Shown here one piece after another: positions 14,849 through 23,300 of a stretch of DNA of 40,606 nucleotides (the stretch's first letter is position 1; every line of letters starts with the position of its first letter). Both the position numbers and the translations under genes were made by a program. Source of the DNA: JANOSH01 sp031415695 (lineage in GTDB: Bacteria > Actinomycetota > Acidimicrobiia > Acidimicrobiales > Ilumatobacteraceae); the NCBI GenBank assembly GCA_031415695.1, contig JANOSH010000033.1, positions 1-40,606 on the forward strand. Direction: 5' to 3'. The notes under the pieces are model-generated. The model had not been told where the DNA came from and did no database searches. It saw nothing but the letters and a program-made list of their open reading frames with translations.

Positions 14849-14934
14849 ATTCGGGTGCCGCCCGTTGTCCGAAACGTTCCGATATCGCCGTAAACAAACT
14901 CGAGACGTTTGTGCCGGCGGCACAAACAACATGA
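14821..14934 (+). CDS. Possible 37-codon leader ORF upstream of nrdJ
   Basis: ATG at 14821 follows AGGAG by five bases, directly behind the best promoter in the window; the ORF ends in TGA at 14932, twelve bases before the nrdJ ATG. It is in the same frame as nrdJ, so only this TGA separates them. The peptide begins MCSSTTRSSDSGAARC, is Ser/Thr-rich and basic, and ends KLETFVPAAQTT; no domain is recognised. Both operator-like palindromes overlap its start. It may be a regulatory leader peptide, a coupling ORF, or chance. Confidence 0.4.
   Translation: MCSSTTRSSDSGAARCPKRSDIAVNKLETFVPAAQTT
14894..14927 (+). promoter_or_regulatory. Two mutually exclusive hairpins in the nrdJ leader
   Basis: A perfect nine-pair hairpin, GTTTGTGCC (14907-14915), loop GGC, GGCACAAAC (14919-14927), ends ten bases before the nrdJ ribosome site GGAG (14938-14941). 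Its first arm can instead pair upstream: ACAAAC (14894-14899), seven-base loop, GTTTGT (14907-14912). Both lie inside the short leader ORF, so ribosome position could decide which forms. Confidence 0.45.
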
Positions 14935-14946
14935 AATGGAGTAGCA

Positions 14947-17748
14947 ATGTCACTTGCCCCAGAGCGCACGCAGATCGGAATTCGCCGTTTCTTCACGGCG
15001 CCAGGTCAGCACCCCTACCACGACGTTGTGTGGGAGCGTCGCGACGCACGCCTCACGAACTATCGCGACGGTTCCATCAACTTCGAACAGCTCGGCGTCG
15101 AGTTCCCGGTTTCGTGGTCGGTAAACGCCACGAACATCGTCACGCAGAAGTATTTCCGAGGCACGGTCGGTACGCTGGAGCGAGAATCGTCGTTGCGTCA
15201 GGTCATCGACCGTGTCGCAGACACCATCACCGCCTGGGGTGTCGAAGATGGCTACTTCGCCGACAGTGCCGAAGCCGAAACCTTCACCGCCGAACTCAAG
15301 CACCTGTTGGTCAATCAGAAGGCCGCTTTCAACAGTCCGGTTTGGTTCAACATTGGGGTGAAAGGCGTACCTCAACAAGCTAGTGCCTGCTTCATTTTGT
15401 CGGTCGACGATCAGATGGATTCCATCTTGAACTGGTACGTCGAAGAGGGGGTCATCTTCAAGGGTGGGTCAGGTTCGGGTGTGAACCTGTCACGCATCCG
15501 TTCGTCGAAGGAACTCTTGAAGGGTGGTGGCGAGGCGTCGGGGCCGGTCAGCTTCATGCGAGGCGCCGACGCATCGGCTGGAACCATCAAGTCGGGCGGC
15601 AAGACCCGCCGGGCCGCCAAGATGGTCATTCTCAACGTCGAGCATCCCGACATCGAAGAGTTCATTTGGTGCAAGTCGAAAGAAGAAGCCAAGGCTCGCG
15701 TCCTGCGAGATAACGGCTTCGACATGGACCTCGACGGCGCCGACAGTTTCTCGATTCAATATCAGAACGCCAACAACTCGGTCCGTGTCAGCGACGATTT
15801 CATGCAAGCCGTTGAGCGCGACGACTGGTGGGACCTGAGGGCAGTCATCACAGGAGAGTCACTCACTCGAATTCGCGCTCGCGACCTCTGGCGCCAAATT
15901 GCACAGGCCTCATGGGAATGTGCCGATCCGGGTCTGCAGTTCGACACCACTATCAACAAATGGCACACCGCCCATGCCACAGGCCGAATCAACGGATCGA
16001 ACCCGTGCAGCGAATACATGCATCTCGACAACTCCGCCTGCAATCTGGCCAGCATCAACCTGCTCAAGTATCTGCGAGACGACGACTCGTTCGACGTCGA
16101 GGGGTATAAGCACACCGTTGAAGTCATGTTCACGGCCCAGGAAATCTTGGTCGGTAAGGCCGATTACCCGACTAAGTCAATCGGCGAGACAAGCCGACAG
16201 TTCCGTCAGCTTGGTCTGGGGTACGCCAACCTTGGAGCGCTTCTCATGGCCTTGGGCATGGCATACGACTCCGACGATGGGCGAAACTACGCTGGCGCTC
16301 TCACGGCGCTCATGACCGGCCATGCCTACGCCACGAGCGCTCGTATCGCCAGCCGAATGGGTCCATTTGCTGGCTTTGCCGAGAACGAGCGCTACATGCT
16401 CGACGTTCTTCGTCTCCATCGTGACGAAGCCCGCACCTTGACTCAAGCGAACGTCCCGGCCGATCTCCTTCGTGCCGCTGCCTTATCGTGGGAAGAGGCA
16501 GTCGCTGGCGGCGAGGAATGGGGCGTGCGCAACAGCCAGGCCACCGTCCTTGCCCCTACGGGCACTATCGGCCTCATGATGGATTGTGACACCACGGGCA
16601 TCGAGCCCGATTTGGGGCTGGTCAAGTTCAAGAAGCTCGTTGGCGGTGGTTCCATGAGCATCGTCAACCAGACGATCCCTCGGGCGCTACGACGCCTAGG
16701 CTATGGCCCGCAGCAGGTCGACGAGATCATTGCGTACATCGATACGAACAAGTCACTGATAGGTGCGCCGCACCTGGCATCCAATCATCTCTCTGTGTTT
16801 GCCTGCTCCATGGGCGACAACACCATCCACTACGAGGGTCACGTTCGGATGATGGGAGCGGTCCAACCGTTCATCTCGGGCGCTATCTCTAAGACGGTCA
16901 ACATGCCTGAAGATGCAACCGTCGAAGAGATCGAAGCCTTGCACATGCTGTCGTGGAAGCTCGGTATCAAGGCAGTCGCCATCTATCGTGACAACTGTAA
17001 GGTTGGTCAGCCGCTTTCGGCCGTCAAGAAAGACGATCCGGCAGTTCCGGTCGCGTTCGTGCGGCCCGAGCCTGAGGTACGCATTGTCGAGCGCATCATT
17101 CACCAGCCGGTGCGCGAGAAATTGGCCCGCAGTCGCGCCTCGCGCACCTTCGAATTCCGGTTAGCCGATTGCAAAGGGTTTGTCACAGTTGGCGAGTACA
17201 GCGATGGCCGCCCGGGCGAGTTGTTCGTCCGTGTGTCCAAGCAAGGTTCCACGTTGGCTGGCATCGTCGACGCATTCGCTATCGCCATAAGCCATGGCCT
17301 GCAATATGGCGTGCCGTTGCGAACCTTCATCGAGCAGTACACGAACATGCGCTTCGAACCCGCCGGTATGACCGACGATCCCGATATTCGCTTCGCGTCA
17401 TCCATCATGGACTACCTGTTCCGTCGTCTGGCCTTGGAATACTTGTCCTACGACGAGCGGGCCGAGCTGGGTATCTTCTCGGTCGATGAACGTTTGCAGC
17501 CAACGCTCCCGGGCGTCGAGGAAACCGCCACGGTTACCGTGCAGGGCTACGATCTTGTCGCCGACCCTAAGAGCATCCCTTCGGCCTCAGAATTGGCCAT
17601 GCAGCTCGACCTGCCGATGTCGCCAACGGTTCGCCCGGCCGCTCGAAAGAGCGACGCGCCGATGTGCATGCAGTGCGGCGTCCAGATGAACCGTGCCGGA
17701 AGCTGCCATGCGTGCCCAAGCTGCGGGAACACCAGCGGCTGTAGCTAA
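14947..17748 (+). CDS. nrdJ: Vitamin B12-dependent (class II) ribonucleotide reductase
   Basis: 933 residues. NrdJ reduces ribonucleotides to deoxyribonucleotides using adenosylcobalamin as radical source, with or without oxygen. Start MSLAPERTQIGIRRFF and then HPYHDVVWERRDA are typical. Cys148 (ASACFILSVDD) is the likely first redox Cys; Cys354 in NPCSEYMHLDNSACNLASI is the thiyl-radical Cys; APTGTIGLMMDCDTTGIEP follows. A TSCPD-like domain lies near SRASRTFEFRLADCKGFV, and the tail ends in a Cys-rich zinc-ribbon-like stretch (CMQCGVQM ... CHACPSCG). No intein. Promoter, operator-like sites and hairpins lie upstream; no cobalamin riboswitch box is seen. Confidence 0.97.
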   Translation: MSLAPERTQIGIRRFFTAPGQHPYHDVVWERRDARLTNYRDGSINFEQLGVEFPVSWSVNATNIVTQKYFRGTVGTLERESSLRQVIDRVADTITAWGVEDGYFADSAEAETFTAELKHLLVNQKAAFNSPVWFNIGVKGVPQQASACFILSVDDQMDSILNWYVEEGVIFKGGSGSGVNLSRIRSSKELLKGGGEASGPVSFMRGADASAGTIKSGGKTRRAAKMVILNVEHPDIEEFIWCKSKEEAKARVLRDNGFDMDLDGADSFSIQYQNANNSVRVSDDFMQAVERDDWWDLRAVITGESLTRIRARDLWRQIAQASWECADPGLQFDTTINKWHTAHATGRINGSNPCSEYMHLDNSACNLASINLLKYLRDDDSFDVEGYKHTVEVMFTAQEILVGKADYPTKSIGETSRQFRQLGLGYANLGALLMALGMAYDSDDGRNYAGALTALMTGHAYATSARIASRMGPFAGFAENERYMLDVLRLHRDEARTLTQANVPADLLRAAALSWEEAVAGGEEWGVRNSQATVLAPTGTIGLMMDCDTTGIEPDLGLVKFKKLVGGGSMSIVNQTIPRALRRLGYGPQQVDEIIAYIDTNKSLIGAPHLASNHLSVFACSMGDNTIHYEGHVRMMGAVQPFISGAISKTVNMPEDATVEEIEALHMLSWKLGIKAVAIYRDNCKVGQPLSAVKKDDPAVPVAFVRPEPEVRIVERIIHQPVREKLARSRASRTFEFRLADCKGFVTVGEYSDGRPGELFVRVSKQGSTLAGIVDAFAIAISHGLQYGVPLRTFIEQYTNMRFEPAGMTDDPDIRFASSIMDYLFRRLALEYLSYDERAELGIFSVDERLQPTLPGVEETATVTVQGYDLVADPKSIPSASELAMQLDLPMSPTVRPAARKSDAPMCMQCGVQMNRAGSCHACPSCGNTSGCS

Positions 17749-17769
17749 GCTAAGCTAAGCTAAGCTAAG
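17743..17769 (+). repeat. Five-base tandem repeat over the nrdJ stop codon
   Basis: AGCTA is repeated five times plus two bases, starting with the last sense codon of nrdJ. Because five is not a multiple of three, TAA stops appear in all three frames (17746, 17751, 17756). Confidence 0.9.
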
Positions 17770-17794
17770 TAAACAGCCACCACTCGAGTACCAA

Positions 17795-17823
17795 CGAAGC
17801 CCGGCCAATTCGGCCGGGCTTCG
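17795..17823 (+). terminator. GC-rich terminator-like stem-loop after nrdJ
   Basis: CGAAGCCCGGCC (17795-17806), loop AATTC, GGCCGGGCTTCG (17812-17823): twelve perfect pairs. There is no T run after it, as is often the case for strong terminators in high-GC actinobacteria. It separates nrdJ from the surface-protein cluster. Confidence 0.75.
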
Positions 17824-17953
17824 TCGCGTCATGCGATGCGGCAGGCCCAATTTGCCTATCGCTAGTTCCTTTGGCCCGATTCCAACGAATCACTTTGTAT
17901 TGCAGTATGTCGACAATCCTCAACTTGTCGTCATTCTGCCGTTGGGAGAACGT

Positions 17954-17977
17954 CTTGATTGATAAGAATCCATCAAG
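17954..17977. promoter_or_regulatory. Imperfect 24-bp palindrome before the first LPXTG gene
   Basis: Outer arms CTTGAT (17954-17959) and ATCAAG (17972-17977), inner arms GAT (17961-17963) and ATC (17968-17970), four central bases. It ends eight bases before the ribosome site AAGGAG (17986-17991). It could be an operator or a leader hairpin. Confidence 0.4.
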
Positions 17978-17996
17978 AACACAACAAGGAGACACA

Positions 17997-18716
17997 ATGA
18001 ATCGCGCTTGCCGCAGTCGATTCTTCATCACAGCGAGCCTCGCCGGCTTGGTTGGCGTTGGACTGTCCACGTCTGCCGGCGCCGCTGAGAGTTGCTCATT
18101 GCATCGCTGGTCTGGCACCGGAGTGAAGCTCGTCGCCGGTGTCACGACACGCATTGATACCGGCATCATCGTGCAAGCCGGTCAGGTGAGATCCGCCACC
18201 TACATATCTGGTGACGGTTATATAGGTCGTCGCCTCGTTCGCCAAGACGCCGAGCAATGGACGCTTGCCATTGGGGGCGTCGCCGTCGGGTCGCTGACCA
18301 AGGACGTTCCGGATCCCACAGACGTCGATGAGGCTGGTGTCGCCGGAGAACTCGGACCGTTTTCTACGACAGGGGGCGCAGTATCGATACTGCATGGCTC
18401 GCTGGTGCAGCCATCGTCGGGCCCTCAATCAGTGCGACCTATCTCGCTCATCATCGAGATCTGCGAACCACAGGCAACAACCACGACTGCTGGACCTGCG
18501 ACCACGGTTCGAGCCTCGTCAATCTCGGTTGCCGTCCTTCCCACGACGCTCGTACCGACGACTATCGTTCCGACGACTACCGTCGGTACATCACCCGCCA
18601 CGGTACTCGGTCGGCTCCCTGAGACCGGCAGCAGCGACAGCCGGTCGCTCGCTGCTTTCGGGTTTATCTTTCTTGGAATCGGGGTACTGCTTACGGTTAA
18701 GCGGCGACCGCTCTAA
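17997..18716 (+). CDS. LPXTG-anchored surface protein, paralogue 1
   Basis: 239 residues from ATG 17997 (AAGGAG six bases upstream). Signal peptide to about residue 30 (ending STSAGAA), a globular domain of about 125 residues with two Cys (33, 156), a Thr/Pro-rich stalk (about 160-200), then LPETG at 207-211, a membrane helix and the basic tail KRRPL: a full sortase signal. The globular domain contains SGDGYIGRR and KDVPDPTDVDEAGVAG, which recur in the next gene. Family unknown. No sortase gene lies in the window. Confidence 0.8.
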   Translation: MNRACRSRFFITASLAGLVGVGLSTSAGAAESCSLHRWSGTGVKLVAGVTTRIDTGIIVQAGQVRSATYISGDGYIGRRLVRQDAEQWTLAIGGVAVGSLTKDVPDPTDVDEAGVAGELGPFSTTGGAVSILHGSLVQPSSGPQSVRPISLIIEICEPQATTTTAGPATTVRASSISVAVLPTTLVPTTIVPTTTVGTSPATVLGRLPETGSSDSRSLAAFGFIFLGIGVLLTVKRRPL

Positions 18717-18852
18717 ATGTGGTGTGGTGTGAATAAATTACTATGCGCTGTCGACTGCTGAAAGCTATTTGCAAGATTCTGTCAACTTGCCCGCACTGTG
18801 GGCGAGACTCGGAAAGACTTCGTTTAGGAACGGCGAAAGGTGGTTGCGGGCG

Positions 18853-19566
18853 ATGAAGACCTATGGCTTACGACGGGTGTTGATAGCGACGTCCTGTGTG
18901 GCTCTGGCGTTGGCCAGCGTGCACGCTGGCCCCGCAGCCGCAGTCGAGCAATGCGAAGTCGTGAGCTGGGCTGGTGCCGGTGTCAGGCTGTTCACTGGCG
19001 GCACAACGGTCATCGACACTGGCAAGGTCGTTTCGGCGGGAGCCGTGTCTGACGTGGCGTATGTTTCGCGCGATGGCTACGTTGGGCGCCGCACGACGGT
19101 GCAACGTTTCGAGCAATGGGGCATCCAGATCGGTGGCGTTTCGGCTGGCGGGCTTACTGGCGACGTGCCTGACCCAGTCGATGTTGACCAGGGGTCGGTT
19201 TCGGGTTCGTTGGCCGGGTTCAGTACCAGCGGGGGAGCCCTGCGCCTCGTTCACGTCAGTGCACTCGGGTTTGGTGACGGCGGCCTCAACTCGGTCGAGC
19301 CGGTCAGCCTGTCGTTGCGAGTATGTTCCGAGCCCGTTGCAACGTCGTCAAGCAGCACTACTGCGGTCCAGGTATCGACGTCGGCCACAACTGTCGGGCC
19401 GACAATCGCTCCTACCGTCCTCGGAAACGAGCCGCTCAAGCCCAACACTCTGCCCGATACAGGTCGCGCCGGTTGGATACCACTCAGCGTTGTTGCCGTC
19501 GTGGGCCTCACTGGCGGGTGGGTTCTGCTGACGATGTCCCAGCTGCGACCGCAGATCCGTCGATAG
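18853..19566 (+). CDS. LPXTG-anchored surface protein, paralogue 2
   Basis: 237 residues. Same plan as its upstream neighbour: signal peptide (ending AGPAAA), domain with Cys34 and Cys158, Ser/Thr stalk, LPDTG (200-204), membrane helix, basic tail. Shared landmarks include RDGYVGRR, EQW, IGGVSAGGL, GDVPDPVDVDQGSVSG and FSTSGGA, at nearly the same spacing; roughly half the domain is identical by eye. The pair arose by tandem duplication and then diverged. The start at 18853 follows AAAGG; an upstream in-frame start at 18769 lacks signal character. Confidence 0.78.
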   Translation: MKTYGLRRVLIATSCVALALASVHAGPAAAVEQCEVVSWAGAGVRLFTGGTTVIDTGKVVSAGAVSDVAYVSRDGYVGRRTTVQRFEQWGIQIGGVSAGGLTGDVPDPVDVDQGSVSGSLAGFSTSGGALRLVHVSALGFGDGGLNSVEPVSLSLRVCSEPVATSSSSTTAVQVSTSATTVGPTIAPTVLGNEPLKPNTLPDTGRAGWIPLSVVAVVGLTGGWVLLTMSQLRPQIRR

Positions 19567-19622
19567 GCACGCGAGGTCGGCCCGCTTCTAAGATGGCCGG
19601 TCGTGCCGACGAGTGTTGCTAG

Positions 19623-20219
19623 ATGTCAGTCCTAAGGTTTTCATTCGGGACCATGGGCTCGGGCAAAAGCACGCTCGCGCTCCAGATTCATCACAACCTC
19701 ACCGAGGCTGGTTTACGCGGCCTGCTGCTCACCCGGCTTGATCGCGAAGGAAGCCGCGTGTCGAGCCGCCTTGGGGTTTCGGCCGACGCCGTCGAGGTGT
19801 CACCTGGGCTCGACATCTATGCGTTGGCGCTTTCAACCCATCGCCTGCAGTTTTTCGTCTGTGACGAAGCGCAGTTCTATACGCCCGAACAATGCGATCA
19901 GCTGGCGAGGGTTGTCGATGATCTGGATGTCGATGTCTATGCCTTTGGTCTGATCACTGACTTTCGGGGCCAACTGTTCGATGGCACAAAGAGGCTCTTG
20001 GAGGTCGCCGACGAGCGGGTGCCGATGCAAGTCGAGGCCAGGTGCTGGTGCGGAACCCGCGCCACCCACAACGCGCGACTGGTCAACGGCACCGTCGTGT
20101 ACGAAGGCGACGTGGTCGTCGTGGGCGACACCGAGGATGAGGAAGCCAAACTCTTCGGTGATCAGATCCGCTACGAATTGCTGTGCCGCCGCCATTGGCG
20201 AGCCGGAACACCACGTTAG
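19623..20219 (+). CDS. tdk: Thymidine kinase (type II)
   Basis: 198 residues. It phosphorylates thymidine in the salvage pathway. P-loop GTMGSGKST (9-17), the DEAQF motif (81-85) with the catalytic Glu, GLITDFRGQLFDGTKRL, and a zinc lobe with CWCGTRATHNARL and CRRHW near the end. It lies between surface-protein genes; the likely link is only that it is near the dNTP genes (nrdR, nrdJ). No clear ribosome site is seen. Confidence 0.95.
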   Translation: MSVLRFSFGTMGSGKSTLALQIHHNLTEAGLRGLLLTRLDREGSRVSSRLGVSADAVEVSPGLDIYALALSTHRLQFFVCDEAQFYTPEQCDQLARVVDDLDVDVYAFGLITDFRGQLFDGTKRLLEVADERVPMQVEARCWCGTRATHNARLVNGTVVYEGDVVVVGDTEDEEAKLFGDQIRYELLCRRHWRAGTPR

Positions 20220-20332
20220 GTGACCATCGCCGGCGGACGACGACCGTTACGAGTGGCGGCCGAACCGTAAAGATTCGAGAAACGTAGTGAAAGTGTCTCC
20301 GTCTGTCGTGCATCATGCCGACGGAGACAGCC

Positions 20333-23300
20333 ATGGGTGTACACAAGCGGGCTATCACTGTTGTATCGATGTTGGGCGTGAGTGCGCTGTGCGTGTCGTT
20401 GCTGGCGTTTGTCCCGGCGGCGGGCGCCAGCCTGGCGGACGCGGTTACAGAGCAGTCCCTTCCCGCAGGGGTGCCCGCTCCCGCCGAGGTCCCTGTACTC
20501 AAACCGAAAACTACTGGCTACACGCCGCTCGTTCCCGCCCGGCTAGCTGATACCCGATCAGGTGCCCCGACGGTCGACGCACAGCTCGCAGGAACTGGTG
20601 CCCAAGCTGGCGGAACCTCGCTCGATGTTTCCGTGCTTGGTCGAGGCGGAGTCCCCGCGACGGACGTGTCCGCGGTCGTCGTCAATATCACCGCCGTGTC
20701 ACCAGACGGCACCGGCTATCTCACCGCGTACCCAGCGGGAATTGAACGGCCGCTCGCGTCGAACCTCAACTTTGCTGCTGGAGACGTCGTGGCGAACCAG
20801 GCCATCGTGCGGGTTGGAGCTACTGGTGCCATCAGCGTCTTTACCTCGACGACAACTAACCTTTTGATCGATGTTGTCGGCTACGTCAATGCCGACTCCG
20901 CCGCGGGCATCATGGCTCCTGCCCGGCTGGCCGATACCCGTGTCGGCACCTCGACGGTCGATACTCGATTCGCCGAACTCGGCCGTCTTGGAGCGTTACG
21001 AACTCTCAATGTCAGCGTGCTCGGCCGCGCCGGTGTACCCAACGAAGGCGTGCAAGCGGCGATCCTGACCGTTACGGCGGTTCGTCCGGCCGCAGCGGGT
21101 TACCTCACGGTGTACCCCGCTGGTCACGGCCAACCAAATGCGTCGAGCGTCAACTATGTCGGTGGTCAGACGGTTGCCAACCAGGTCATCGTTGGCGTCG
21201 GTGCCGATGGAATGGTCAGTATCTTCACTGCGTCCGATACCGATCTGATTGTCGATATCGCCGGGTGGGTCCCAACTGGCACCGATCTCCATACACAGAA
21301 CCCGTCACGGCTCATGGATACCCGGGCCACGGGCGCCACCGTCGACGGTCTGCATCAAGGCGGCGGTGCCGTAGCGGCCGAGAGCACCACGGTCCTTGGG
21401 TTAGCCGACCGGTCAGCTGTGCCTGCGAACGGGTTCGGTTCGGTCATCCTCAATGTCACTGCGGTGAACGCCCGTGGCGATGGGCATTTACGCGTGTACC
21501 CGGCTGGAGCACCGATGCCCAACGCATCGAGCCTCAACTTCGAAGCTGGCCAAACCATTGCGAACCAGGTGATCGCCCGTGTCGGCACCCATGGTGAGAT
21601 CGTGATCTACGCATCGGCTGGCACTGATCTCATCGTCGATGTTGCCGGCTGGCTTCCGCCCGGCGAGAACCAGGTCGACCCGCGGGTTGTCACCATCAGC
21701 GACCCGGAAACTCCTGTGGCCCTAACGTCAGGAGGCCCCGGTACTGGCGGGGCTCGTCTGGTGCCTCCTGCTGGTGCCGACTTGCGCGTCGATGATCTCA
21801 TCGCCATCACCACCCCTGACGGTCGCGCCTATTACGGCCAGGTCTCGTCGACCAACGTGGGGTCTGTCGACACTGTCGAAGTACCGCTCAACAAGATTCT
21901 GCCGACCCTGTCGATCTCGGTCCAAGGCAACGGCGAAACCGGCATCCTCGATCCGTCACTGTCCAGCGGTCCCGCGTTGCGCACGTTGGAATTGCCGGGG
22001 CAGCCGCCTACCGCCAACTTGTCGATTCCACGCTTCGGAGACGTCGAATGCAAAGCCATTGGCGGCCCCGCGACGCTTCCTGTCGGCTTGCAGTACGAGG
22101 TGAACGCCACGTCGTTCGTGTTCGACGTCGACTGGGGCTGGACCGGGCTCAACAGTGCCAAGGTGGGTTACAACCCCAGCTTTACCTTCATGGCCGAAGC
22201 AGAAGTGGAAGTTGGTATCACGTGCTCGAAAACGATGAATCTCGCCAGTTGGAACCTGCCGACAATCAGGTTTGCAGTCGCGGGAATTCCCGTGGTTATC
22301 ACCCAGGAGATCTCGGTCGATATCGAGCTCGGTCTTGAAGCCAAGGCCAGTGCCGATTTCAGCAGTGGCATCAGCGGTAGCGCATTTGCCGGTGTGGTGT
22401 ACGACGGTAGTTGGCACCTAGCTAAGGAGCTCAACCTCGACAAGCGCTGGAAGGCCGACAACGTCAAAGTGTCGGCTGAACTCACGGCTTCCCTCACGGT
22501 GAAGTACGAGGCTGCGGCGTACGGCATCTTAAAGGTGGGTGCCGGTATTGGGCCAGAAATTAAAGCCACCATCGAACCGTTGGAAGAGACCTGGCTCACC
22601 ATCGAAGCGTCACTGAAGGCCGAGGCGACCGCCGGTATCGAACTCGACTTGTACTTCTTTACATACGAGAAAGAGATAACGCTGGCCGAGATAACGTTGA
22701 TCGGGCCGTACACGATTTATGAACGCACCCGTAGTAGCACGCTCGATCTCAGTACGTCCGACGTACCGTCGTCGGTAGTTGAGAACACGCCATACACCGG
22801 CGAATTCAAGGTGGCTGGGGGTAAGGACACGTCGGACTACACCTTTACGGTCACCGGTCTGCCGCCCGGCCTGTCGGTCGCCACATCGGGCCGCACTGCC
22901 ACCATCTCGGGCACACCGTCGGCGACTGGCTACTTCAGCGTCAAGGCGGTCGTCAAGGAAGTTGGCGCGGCCAACACCGAAGACGGCGCCGAGACGTTCG
23001 CTATACGCGTCACACCGCGACTGAAGCTCAATACAACGGGTCTGTTGGCCGGCGAGGTCGGCGCCACCTACGACCGTAACCTCGTTGCCGGTGGTGGCAA
23101 AGGGCCCTTCACCTGGCAGGTCGACGGCCTGCCGGCGGGTTTGTCGATCTCGGCCCTACCAGGTTCACCCGTTGCGATGATCGCTGGCACGCCGACAACA
23201 GCGGGTTCATCATCGGTACGGGTGCGCCTGTCCGACGCTGCTGGCTCAGCGCCTATCGACACCACATTCGCCCTTACCGTCGCGCCGCCGATTCTCATCA

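Noticed and set aside
14932..14934. Selenocysteine or programmed readthrough at the in-frame TGA before nrdJ
   Set aside because: No SECIS-like hairpin follows it, NrdJ has a normal start after it, and readthrough would only add a non-conserved leader.
14740..14946. Cobalamin riboswitch controlling nrdJ
   Set aside because: I could not find a B12-box-like core or the expected length; the leader is about 150 bases with simple hairpins.
17743..17769. CRISPR-like or integrase repeat
   Set aside because: The unit is only five bases and contiguous, without spacers.
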